Source: Methanobrevibacter sp.
Lineage (GTDB): Archaea; Methanobacteriota; Methanobacteria; Methanobacteriales; Methanobacteriaceae
Length of the DNA: 7,856 nt
Direction: 5' to 3'
Assembly (NCBI GenBank): GCA_030539985.1
Contig: JAUNXD010000072.1
Location: forward strand, 1 to 7,856
Made by a program: the position numbers and the translations under genes. The notes under the pieces are model-generated. The model was not told the DNA's origin. It saw only the letters and a program-made list of their open reading frames with translations, and did no database searches. Every line of letters begins with the position of its first letter. The stretch's first letter is position 1. Below, one piece after another: positions 1 to 6,751 of the stretch.

Positions 1-1
1 T

Positions 2-2056
2 ATAATATCCACTAAAAATCCGACTTTTACAGTGAAAAGCGGAACCACTTTCACTGAAGGATCAACTTCCACATTTAAAGTGGCTGCAAGTGCTAGTGGA
101 GTTCCATTGGTGAACAAGAAAATCACATTTAATCTGGAGGGCAAGACATATACCAAAACTACAAATAAAGACGGTATTGCTTCCTTATCATTTAATTTGG
201 GTGTGGGTAAGCATACTATAACTTATTCAATCAGCAAGGATTCTAAAATCAATGCAAAAACAGGATCCAGCATAATCACTGTTAAAGAAAAAAACCCTAC
301 TGTCCATAATGGATATTGGCTTTTTGGTGCGGACATGAACTCAGTCAATTTGAATACTCTTTCATCAAATGGAGTATCTGACATTTTCCTTAATTACTAT
401 GCTTTCGAGAAGCACGGTAAATCTGCTGTGGAAACATGGGTTTCAAATGCAAATAAGGTTGGAATAAAGGTTCATATTTGGGTTCAGACTTTCTATAGCT
501 CTAATAGTTGGGTAAACCCAGTTAAGAATGGAAAGGAAAACACCGAATACTTTAACCAAAAACTCAATGAAATCAAGACATATGCTTCAACCAAGGGAAT
601 TTCCGGAATCCATCTGGATTATTTAAGATATCCTGGAACCGCATATAATACTGCCGGAGGAACTGAAGCAATCAATTCCTTTGTAAAACAGGCTGTTTCC
701 GCAGTCAAATCTATCAATAGTAATTTATTGGTATCATGCGCTTTAATGCCTGAAACTACAAGCAATAAATATTATTACGGTCAGGATTATGAGGTACTGA
801 GCCAGTATCTTGATATTGTAATTCCAATGGTTTACAAAGGCAATTATAATGGGAACTCAGAATGGATTACCAAAACCACAAAATGGTTTGTTGAAAACTC
901 CAAAGGCGCAAGTGTCTGGACAGGGTTGCAGACATATAAATCTGATGATGATACATCCAAATTGTCTACAGCTGATCTTAACACTGATATTTCAGCCGCA
1001 TTAAGTGGAGGAGCATCCGGTGTGGTTTTATTCAGATATGGTTTATCAAATGATGTGAACTTTAATTCAGTAAGCGCCAGTTCAGTATCATCCTCTAAAA
1101 CAATATCCATAAAGGATGTCATTACCGGTGCAACCAATTTGAAATCATATTACAGTTCAAACAACCAACTGCCGAACACAGTTACAACAGGCGGATACAC
1201 ATTTACTCTGCCCGAGTTTTTATATGTTATGAGTCAGGCAATATCTCAAATTGGCAAGTCAAACTACAATAATATTGCCATCAAAACTGGAGTTAACTCT
1301 CCACAGTCACCTAGCGGCGACACTATAAACAATAATCTGTATAAATCAGACTATCTGACTGTTGCAGGAAACGTTGCCACTTTTATTTCCTCAAATAACA
1401 GAGCTCCGAATTATGCTTCATCCAGTTTAGGTAATATTGCCTATTCTGAACTTGTGGATGCATTTTCACGTATATTGGCATTTTATGGCTCAAACAGTAA
1501 TACTCTGCCAAATTATGTGACAATCAATTATGGATCAAGCAGCAGCAGTTCATCAATTTCAGTTACCGGCAGTGGTTTGAATCAGAAGAATACAATAACA
1601 GATTTATCTGCTTATTTGAAATCTTCCACTAACTGTCAGGTTGGTGATTCCAAAATTAAATCTGTTGTGAATGGCTTGATTAGCGGGCTGACAACGGATA
1701 CTCAAAAGGCAACCGCAATATATAACTATGTAAGGGATAAGATATCCTACAGTTTCTATTATAACACCAACTATGGTGCTAAAGGCACATTAACTGCAGG
1801 AAAGGGTAATTGTGTGGATCAAGCACATTTATTGGTTGCCATGTTTAGAACCGCAGGTCTTGCAGCAAGATATGTTCATGGAACATGCACATTTTCCAGC
1901 GGAAGCACATACGGTCACGTTTGGACTCAGGTGCTGATTGGCGATACATGGGTTGTTGCTGATCCAACCAGCAGTAAAAATTCCTTTGGAAAAATAAATA
2001 ATTGGAATACAAAGTCATTCACTTTAAGTGGTTTCTATTCAAGCCTCACATTCTAA
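2..2056 (+). CDS. Multidomain pseudomurein-binding wall hydrolase: Ig-like, glycosidase-like TIM barrel, two PMB repeats, transglutaminase/C71-like domain (5' partial)
   Basis: The reading frame is open to the left edge, so the GTG at 32 is an internal Val codon and the true start and signal peptide lie outside the window. Numbering from base 2, 684 residues are visible. Residues about 7-97 form an Ig-like domain. Residues about 104-350 resemble GHL10-type (PF02638-like) TIM-barrel glycosidases: GIHLDYLRYPG with Asp206, then DIVIPMVYKG near 271-280 and GVVLFRYG near 340. Two pseudomurein-binding repeats follow (373-417, 452-494). Residues about 530-684 are a transglutaminase-fold domain with the expected triad: Cys604 (GKGNCVDQAH), His639 (YGHVW) and Asp654 (VVADPTS). 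PMB repeats joined to this fold are the known design of pseudomurein endoisopeptidases (family C71), which cut the peptide cross-links of methanogen cell walls. I infer a secreted wall-remodelling or autolytic enzyme, held in the wall non-covalently by the repeats. The barrel's substrate is unknown. The triad supports activity, but a non-peptidase transglutaminase-like role cannot be excluded. Confidence 0.7.
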   Translation: MISTKNPTFTVKSGTTFTEGSTSTFKVAASASGVPLVNKKITFNLEGKTYTKTTNKDGIASLSFNLGVGKHTITYSISKDSKINAKTGSSIITVKEKNPTVHNGYWLFGADMNSVNLNTLSSNGVSDIFLNYYAFEKHGKSAVETWVSNANKVGIKVHIWVQTFYSSNSWVNPVKNGKENTEYFNQKLNEIKTYASTKGISGIHLDYLRYPGTAYNTAGGTEAINSFVKQAVSAVKSINSNLLVSCALMPETTSNKYYYGQDYEVLSQYLDIVIPMVYKGNYNGNSEWITKTTKWFVENSKGASVWTGLQTYKSDDDTSKLSTADLNTDISAALSGGASGVVLFRYGLSNDVNFNSVSASSVSSSKTISIKDVITGATNLKSYYSSNNQLPNTVTTGGYTFTLPEFLYVMSQAISQIGKSNYNNIAIKTGVNSPQSPSGDTINNNLYKSDYLTVAGNVATFISSNNRAPNYASSSLGNIAYSELVDAFSRILAFYGSNSNTLPNYVTINYGSSSSSSSISVTGSGLNQKNTITDLSAYLKSSTNCQVGDSKIKSVVNGLISGLTTDTQKATAIYNYVRDKISYSFYYNTNYGAKGTLTAGKGNCVDQAHLLVAMFRTAGLAARYVHGTCTFSSGSTYGHVWTQVLIGDTWVVADPTSSKNSFGKINNWNTKSFTLSGFYSSLTF
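20..292 (+). other. Ig-like beta-sandwich module of the first protein
   Basis: This roughly 90-residue module has the alternating hydrophobic pattern and late NKDGIASLSF and VGKHTITY strands typical of Ig-like stalk domains in methanogen surface proteins. The linker before it, at the window edge, suggests that further copies lie upstream. It probably spaces the catalytic part away from the membrane or another wall layer. It closely resembles the last module of the second gene. Confidence 0.7.
311..1060 (+). other. Glycosidase-like TIM-barrel domain
   Basis: The segment begins at GYWLFGADM and ends near LFRYGLSND. Alternating hydrophobic strands carry GHL10-like hallmarks: VHIWVQTF, then GIHLDYLRYPG with the acidic Asp at 617-619, then DIVIPMVYKG (812-841) and a last strand GASGVVLFRYG. 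Bacterial relatives such as E. coli DigH cleave peptidoglycan glycan strands. Whether this archaeal barrel cleaves the talosaminuronic-acid-containing pseudomurein glycan is inference only. Confidence 0.65.
1118..1252 (+). repeat. Pseudomurein-binding repeat 1 (protein-level)
   Basis: The encoded module starts with a hydrophobic helix (NLKSYYSSNNQLPNTV), then a YTFTLPEFLYVMSQAI segment. This is the usual PMB repeat (PF09373) pattern: a helix, an LPN-x-V turn, a short strand and an F-L-Y-helix. The repeat binds pseudomurein non-covalently and is restricted to methanogens with that wall and their phages. Confidence 0.75.
1355..1483 (+). repeat. Pseudomurein-binding repeat 2 (protein-level)
   Basis: This second copy shares the helix, the SSNNRAPNY turn (matching SSNNQLPNT in repeat 1) and a following AYSELVDAFSRIL helix. 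A half-copy, NTLPNYVTINY at about 1499-1531, follows and joins the repeats to the Ser-rich linker before the catalytic domain. The two copies have diverged well beyond recent duplication. Confidence 0.7.
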
Positions 2057-2095
2057 TTATTTTTTTCTTTTTATTTTTTTTTTTCTTAATTTTTG
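2057..2095 (+). terminator. Oligo-T transcription terminator after the first gene
   Basis: Directly after the TAA at 2054-2056 comes an almost pure T tract with runs of 7, 5, 11 and 5 T (2060-2066, 2068-2072, 2074-2084, 2090-2094). Archaeal RNA polymerase terminates at oligo-T on the non-template strand without needing a hairpin, and I see no strong stem here. The tract separates the first gene from the downstream pair. Confidence 0.75.
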
Positions 2096-2111
2096 ATTTG
2101 GTACCCTCTAT

Positions 2112-2160
2112 TTTAAGTAATTATTTATATTATAAAAAACTTAAATAATAATATTCTATA
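2112..2160 (+). promoter_or_regulatory. Probable archaeal promoter (TATA region) for the downstream two genes
   Basis: The stretch is almost entirely A/T. The best TATA-like element is TTTATATTATA at 2124-2134, which would place transcription start near 2155. A second candidate, TTAAATAATAATA at 2141-2153, would put it near 2170. With such uniform A/T content the choice cannot be made by eye. Its place just after a terminator and before a gene with its own Shine-Dalgarno supports a promoter somewhere here. Confidence 0.45.
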
Positions 2161-2196
2161 CATTTAGCCAGTTATTAAAGTTTAATTTGGTGTAAT

Positions 2197-2211
2197 GGGG
2201 GAAATATTTTG
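2197..2211 (+). promoter_or_regulatory. Ribosome binding site and TTG start of the peptidase gene
   Basis: A GGGGGA motif (2197-2202) lies 7 bases, counted from its last G, before TTG at 2209-2211. The upstream frame is closed by TAA at 2176-2178, no ATG or GTG lies in frame between, and a start any further in would lose the signal peptide. TTG is therefore the likely start. The only other in-frame choice nearby is ATT at 2206. Confidence 0.7.
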
Positions 2212-5200
2212 AAGAAAATAGGATTTATCGCATTTATTACAATATTGATTTGCTTATTGATTGTAATTCCAGCAGGTTTTGCAGTTGATAATGAAACTGC
2301 AGTTGCAATAAGCGATAATAATACATTATCCAGCGTTGATGATGATGTTCTTGAAGAGGATTTTTATTTTGATTCATCTATTGAAAATGATGATGGTAAC
2401 GGTTCAATATATAATCCTTACAAAGAATTGACCACCAATAGAATTAAAAGCAATTCTGTTATTCATTTAGCTAACGGAAAGTATAATTTAAATTCTCAAT
2501 TAACTGTGAATAATGTAACAATCATTGGAGAGTCTGCAAAGGACACCATTGTAAATAATGTAGTATTCACCATTTCAAATTCCTTAACGCTTCATAATGT
2601 AACATTCGTTGGTTCTTCCATTGCTAATAATGCAAAATTCATTGCTCATGATTCTATTTTTAAGAATTCTTATTCTTCACTTTATGGTGGAGTAATAACC
2701 TCAAATGGAGGCAGTGTCACCTTAAACAATTGTACCTTCTCAGATAATAATGCTGTTTGTGGCGGTGCAATCTTCATGAAATACGGTTCTTTGGATATTG
2801 AGGATTCCTTATTCACTGATAATTACGCCGAGCTGTATGGTGGAGCGATTATTTCAGTTGGATGCACTTTAAATTTGAATAATGTCACCGCTAAAAGGAA
2901 TAGTGCAGATGGTGATGGTGGATTTATTTATTCACTTTACGGCAATGTTTCAGTAATCAATTCCAATTTTATTAACAATTCTGCAGAAAAGGGTGGTGCA
3001 TTGTTTATTGATGCATCAGATTCTGTTATAGTTGATAACAGTACTTTTGTTAATAATACTGCAAAATCACTGTATCTGTTTTATAATTTTAACTCAACTG
3101 TTGGAAATAACCATTATTCCAGTGAAAATGATTTTTATGAAACTATGGAAATTGACATGTTCATTGGAAACAATAATTATACTTTGTATAATTATAATGC
3201 AACTGAAATAACAGAGTTGCCTTCCAGATATGATTTGCGAGAGTTAGGTCAGGTCACTTCTATAAAAAATCAGGGATCCAACGGTAATTGTTGGGCATTT
3301 TCTGCTATGGCTGTTTTAGAATCTTGTATTCTTAAGGCATCCGGAAATAATTTGGATTTATCAGAATCCAATTTAAAAAATATTTTTGGATTCTTAAGTG
3401 ATTACGGATGGAACTACGAGACTAATAAGGGCGGTTTAGCTTCAATGGGATATAACTACCTTATTAGTTGGTTGGGTCCTGTTTTAGAACGTGATGATAA
3501 TTATATTGAAAATACTCTATTTTCAAGAATTTTCAACAGTATAATGCATGTTCAAAACGTATTGTTTATTCAAAGAAGCAATTTCACAGATAATGATGAA
3601 ATAAAAAAAGCTCTCATGAATTATGGTGCAGTTTGCACTCCTATTTATGCTAGTTTTGATAGTAGTGGCAAACAATATTATTCCGGTTCAAATAATGCCA
3701 ACCATGCTGTCGTAATTGTTGGATGGGACGATAATTTGGAGTTTAAGAATGCACCTGGAAAAGGCGGTTGGATTATAAAAAATAGTTGGGGTCCCGGATG
3801 GAGAGATAAAGGTTTTGGTTATGTTTCATATTACGATGTAACCTGTGCACCAATCGGCAAAATCGATTCTGTTTTCACAGTTATTTTAAATGATACAATC
3901 AGATTTGATAAGAATTATCAATATGACATTCAGGGTAAGTCAGATTTCTTTTTAAATTCATCCAGTACTGTCTGGTATAAAAATATATTTAATGCAACTG
4001 ATGATGAATATCTGGCGGCTGTTTCAACAATATTTGATAAAAATACTAATTATACCTTTTCAATTTATATTAACAATGAGTTAAAACTAACCCAATCAGG
4101 ATTTTCAAAACCTGGTTACTACACATTCAATCTTAATGAAATTATACCATTGAATGCGGGAGATACCTTTGTAGTTGTGTTTAATATAACTGTTGATGGT
4201 GATGCCGGAGTTCCAGTTTCTGAGAATGTTAGCTTTACTAAATATTATTATAAGGAAAACACCTCTTTTATCAGTTATGACGGCGAAAACTGGGTTGACT
4301 TTTATAATTTAAATTGGAAATATACTAGTCACGTTTATTACTCACAGGTTGCATGCATTAAAGCTTTCACAGTTTTAAATCCAATCAACACTTACATTGA
4401 ATTAAAAACGGATAATGTCAGACAGGATGTCTTGGATTTGGTTGCCTATGTTTATAACGAATGGGGATATGCGATTAATCAGGGCAACGTCACCTTTAAT
4501 GTTTTAGGAAATAGACATACTGCTGCAGTTCATAATGGTGTTGCGAAATTACTGAATGTACCTATTGGGGATGGAATAAATAATTATACTGCATCATTTA
4601 ATCAAACAGGTTATATTGACTCAAGCAATTATGTCCTGTTTTCAAAAGATTTAGTAATTTCATTTGTTTCCATTAATAATTTATCAAAACATAATGTTGT
4701 CAATATTGTGGCTAATATAACTGATATTAACGGTAATTTGATTGATTATGGTGAAATTATTTTCAATATTGAAGGTAAAAACTACACTGCCAATATCTCA
4801 AACGGTTTTTCCAGTTTAAATCATACATTCACTAATTTCGGATTAAATAATGTAATAGCTTATTATCATGGATATGACTGTTATAATCCTTCCAATACTT
4901 CCAAATCATTCAATGTCTCATTAATAAACACTGTAATTTCATTAAATATTTCAAATAGTATCAATCCAATCAATATTAATGCAAAAATAGTGGATGAATA
5001 CGGTAATAAGGTAAATAGCGGTTTTGTCACTTTTAAGATTGGTGGTGAAGAGTTTCCAGTTCAGGTTTTAAATGGTGAAGCAAATTTAGTATATTCATTT
5101 CCACATTCCGGTTTAAATAATGTTTTTGCAATTTATCATGACTCTGAATATATTTATAACATGTCAAGCGATACGAAATCAGTTAATGTTTCATTTTTCA

Positions 5201-6738
5201 AAACTTATCTCGAAATAACTGTACAAAACAGCACAAATCCTGTGGAATTTTCTGTTTTAGTTAAAGACCAGTTCAATAATCTGGTTTCAACAGGTGTGGT
5301 CACATTCACTATTGACGGCAAAAGTCACTCTGTCAACGTAAATGAGGGTATTGTTAAATATTCACATGTATTTACTAAAACAGGTTTAAACACTGTCCAC
5401 GTTAGCTATAATGATCCATCATATAAATTTTACTCATCAAGTAATGATACTTCAGTAAATGTATCTAAAATTAAGATTAATATGTCATTGGAGATTAAGG
5501 ATAATCATGAATTCATCATTGAATTATCAAAGCCAGTTAATGATTATGTCTATCTTTTAATTGATAATACATTATATAAACAAAAAACAAATAATGGAAA
5601 ATGCATTTTTAACTTGGATGATTTTAAAAGCCGAAACCATAACGTAATTGCATCTTTAAACAGTTATATTTATGAATGCGATAACGTTACAGATGAATTT
5701 TATGTTTATTATGACAGCAAGGTAACATTAAATTCTTTCAATATTTATTCCGGGGATAATATCACTGTTATTTTAACTGATGTGTCAAATCATCTTCCAA
5801 TTAAAAATAAGGAAGTTCAATTTACCATTAACAATCAAATATTCAAAGCTAATACTGATGATGACGGTGTGGCTATGTTTAATTTTGATTTAATAGGAGT
5901 ATATGATATTGCCATAAAATTTGATGGTGATGAAGACTATTATTCGAGTACACTATTTTCAGCTATTGAAATTAAATCATCAATAATGGCTGCTGATGCG
6001 GTTAAAACTTTAAATTCAAAATATGAAATCAAATTATTGGATGGGCAGGGAAATAGTCTGAATAACACTGAATTTACCATAAAAATCGGCTCTGACAGTC
6101 ATAAGTTAAACACTGATGAAAATGGTGTTGCAAGGTTTAATATTGATTTGGCGCCTGGAAAATATGAGATTTCCATTTCAAATCCGGTAACTCATGAAGT
6201 TAAAATCCAATCAATCAATGTTCTTGCGAGAATAACTGGCAATGGAGATTTATCCATATATTATGGTGCAGGAAAATATTACACTGTCAGAGTATTTGAC
6301 GATGAGGGAAACATTGCAAATGGTGTTTCTGTTACTTTCACAATAAACAATAATAAATACACAGTTTCATCAGATGTCAATGGAGTTGCATCATTTAAGA
6401 TTTCACAAAATCCTGGAAACTATATTATAACCGCAGAGTATAAAGGATTTAAGGTATCAAATAAGATCACTGTCAAATCAACAATAATTGCTAAAGATAT
6501 AAAGGTTAAAAAAGGAAAAACCATTAAATTTACCGCTAAACTTTTAAACAAGAACTGTAAGATTCTGAAAAATAAAAAAGTCACTTTCAAGTTCAAGGGC
6601 AAAACCTACAAGGTCAAAACAAACAAGAAAGGAAAGGCTGTTTTGAAAATCACCAAAAAATATAAGGTAGGCAAATACACTATCACTACCAAATACGGTA
6701 ATTTAAAAGTTAAAAACACTATTAGGATTAAAAAATAG
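2209..6738 (+). CDS. Secreted beta-helix / papain-family cysteine peptidase / lectin-like / Ig-repeat surface protein (adhesin-like)
   Basis: This complete 1509-residue protein starts at TTG. Residues 1-25 are a signal peptide (MKK, hydrophobic core, likely cut after GFA). Residues about 51-315 are a right-handed beta-helix with GGVI, GGAI, GGFI and GGAL coils, as in polymorphic outer-membrane-type adhesins. Residues about 337-560 are a C1A papain-like peptidase with oxyanion Gln355, nucleophile Cys361 (NCWAFSA), His499 (NHAVVIVGWDD) and Asn525 (KNSWGPGW). The Gln-to-Cys spacing of six matches papain. No I29 inhibitory propeptide is evident. Residues about 571-723 fit the lectin-like domain (PF18560) often found after such peptidases. 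Residues 725-1509 hold about nine Ig-like modules, the last extremely lysine-rich. There is no C-terminal membrane helix or sorting motif, so I infer retention in the wall by the basic tail. The role, whether attack on host or competitor proteins, wall protein processing or adhesion, is not shown by the sequence. Catalytic residues are intact. It is probably the first gene of an operon with the next gene. Confidence 0.93.
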   Translation: MKKIGFIAFITILICLLIVIPAGFAVDNETAVAISDNNTLSSVDDDVLEEDFYFDSSIENDDGNGSIYNPYKELTTNRIKSNSVIHLANGKYNLNSQLTVNNVTIIGESAKDTIVNNVVFTISNSLTLHNVTFVGSSIANNAKFIAHDSIFKNSYSSLYGGVITSNGGSVTLNNCTFSDNNAVCGGAIFMKYGSLDIEDSLFTDNYAELYGGAIISVGCTLNLNNVTAKRNSADGDGGFIYSLYGNVSVINSNFINNSAEKGGALFIDASDSVIVDNSTFVNNTAKSLYLFYNFNSTVGNNHYSSENDFYETMEIDMFIGNNNYTLYNYNATEITELPSRYDLRELGQVTSIKNQGSNGNCWAFSAMAVLESCILKASGNNLDLSESNLKNIFGFLSDYGWNYETNKGGLASMGYNYLISWLGPVLERDDNYIENTLFSRIFNSIMHVQNVLFIQRSNFTDNDEIKKALMNYGAVCTPIYASFDSSGKQYYSGSNNANHAVVIVGWDDNLEFKNAPGKGGWIIKNSWGPGWRDKGFGYVSYYDVTCAPIGKIDSVFTVILNDTIRFDKNYQYDIQGKSDFFLNSSSTVWYKNIFNATDDEYLAAVSTIFDKNTNYTFSIYINNELKLTQSGFSKPGYYTFNLNEIIPLNAGDTFVVVFNITVDGDAGVPVSENVSFTKYYYKENTSFISYDGENWVDFYNLNWKYTSHVYYSQVACIKAFTVLNPINTYIELKTDNVRQDVLDLVAYVYNEWGYAINQGNVTFNVLGNRHTAAVHNGVAKLLNVPIGDGINNYTASFNQTGYIDSSNYVLFSKDLVISFVSINNLSKHNVVNIVANITDINGNLIDYGEIIFNIEGKNYTANISNGFSSLNHTFTNFGLNNVIAYYHGYDCYNPSNTSKSFNVSLINTVISLNISNSINPININAKIVDEYGNKVNSGFVTFKIGGEEFPVQVLNGEANLVYSFPHSGLNNVFAIYHDSEYIYNMSSDTKSVNVSFFKTYLEITVQNSTNPVEFSVLVKDQFNNLVSTGVVTFTIDGKSHSVNVNEGIVKYSHVFTKTGLNTVHVSYNDPSYKFYSSSNDTSVNVSKIKINMSLEIKDNHEFIIELSKPVNDYVYLLIDNTLYKQKTNNGKCIFNLDDFKSRNHNVIASLNSYIYECDNVTDEFYVYYDSKVTLNSFNIYSGDNITVILTDVSNHLPIKNKEVQFTINNQIFKANTDDDGVAMFNFDLIGVYDIAIKFDGDEDYYSSTLFSAIEIKSSIMAADAVKTLNSKYEIKLLDGQGNSLNNTEFTIKIGSDSHKLNTDENGVARFNIDLAPGKYEISISNPVTHEVKIQSINVLARITGNGDLSIYYGAGKYYTVRVFDDEGNIANGVSVTFTINNNKYTVSSDVNGVASFKISQNPGNYIITAEYKGFKVSNKITVKSTIIAKDIKVKKGKTIKFTAKLLNKNCKILKNKKVTFKFKGKTYKVKTNKKGKAVLKITKKYKVGKYTITTKYGNLKVKNTIRIKK
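2359..3141 (+). other. Right-handed beta-helix domain of the peptidase protein
   Basis: The domain starts with YFDSSIENDDGNG, a cap found in many methanogen adhesin-like proteins, then IHLANGKYNL. Five coils each carry a GG-hydrophobic motif, about 22-30 residues apart, between about 2686 and 3010, with NNxxF/SxFxNN-type turns. Such helices usually bind polysaccharide or proteins. Position N-terminal to a peptidase suggests display or substrate targeting. Confidence 0.8.
3217..3882 (+). other. C1A papain-like peptidase domain
   Basis: The domain opens with LPSRYDLRELG, equivalent to the start of mature papain-like enzymes. Catalytic codons are Gln 3271-3273, Cys 3289-3291, His 3703-3705 and Asn 3781-3783. 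The second half contains the canonical GGWIIKNSWGPGW strand. The Cys that precedes the nucleophile by three in papain (its disulfide partner) is Asn here. Confidence 0.92.
3913..4377 (+). other. Lectin-like domain following the peptidase
   Basis: A roughly 150-residue beta-rich segment has GYYTFNLNE, LNAGDTFVVVF and SFISYDGENWVDF motifs and ends in ACIKAFT. Order and motifs match the lectin-like domain (PF18560) that accompanies C1 peptidases in archaeal and clostridial surface proteins. Ligand is unknown. The assignment rests on recalled motif similarity. Confidence 0.65.
4381..6735 (+). repeat. Array of about nine Ig-like modules (protein-level), ending in a polybasic module
   Basis: Approximate module bounds in residues are 725-815, 816-905, 906-996, 997-1087, 1088-1170 (divergent), 1171-1259, 1260-1341, 1342-1425 and 1426-1509. 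Modules two to four share a GLNNV or GLNTV turn and a final SVNVS or FNVS strand, so they come from more recent duplication. Modules six to nine share a D-DGVA/NGVA turn. The last carries about 30 Lys in 84 residues with a single acidic residue. The array probably spans the wall as a stalk. Confidence 0.8.
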
Positions 6739-6751
6739 GTTGATTAAAATG
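6736..6751 (+). promoter_or_regulatory. Shine-Dalgarno of the third gene, overlapping the upstream stop codon
   Basis: AGGTTGAT at 6737-6744 resembles the archaeal AGGTGAT consensus and begins inside the TAG stop (6736-6738). The ATG follows at 6749-6751, only ten bases after the stop. There is no terminator in the gap. This arrangement implies co-transcription and possibly translational coupling. Confidence 0.7.

Noticed and set aside
32..34. GTG as the start codon of the first gene
   Set aside because: The frame is open upstream to base 2 with coding-like sequence, there is no Shine-Dalgarno or signal peptide, and the residues before it continue the Ig-like linker. The gene is cut by the window edge.
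844..1137. 97-codon open frame on the minus strand
   Set aside because: It lies wholly antisense to the TIM-barrel coding sequence, shows no recognisable domain or ribosome binding site, and the + strand frame is clearly the real one.
2057..2208. Possible small RNA or riboswitch in the intergenic gap
   Set aside because: The region is low-complexity A/T with no visible stable stem-loop. The T tracts and TATA-like sequence explain it as terminator plus promoter.
2680..3060. Possible DNA tandem repeat or CRISPR-like periodicity in the beta-helix regions
   Set aside because: The periodicity is at protein level only. Coils differ at most bases, spacing varies and there are no conserved direct repeats with unique spacers.
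6420..6602. 60-codon open frame on the minus strand with hydrophobic, membrane-like sequence
   Set aside because: The hydrophobicity is the complement of Lys-rich AAA/AAG codons in the basic tail of the second gene. It is a shadow with no start signal of its own.
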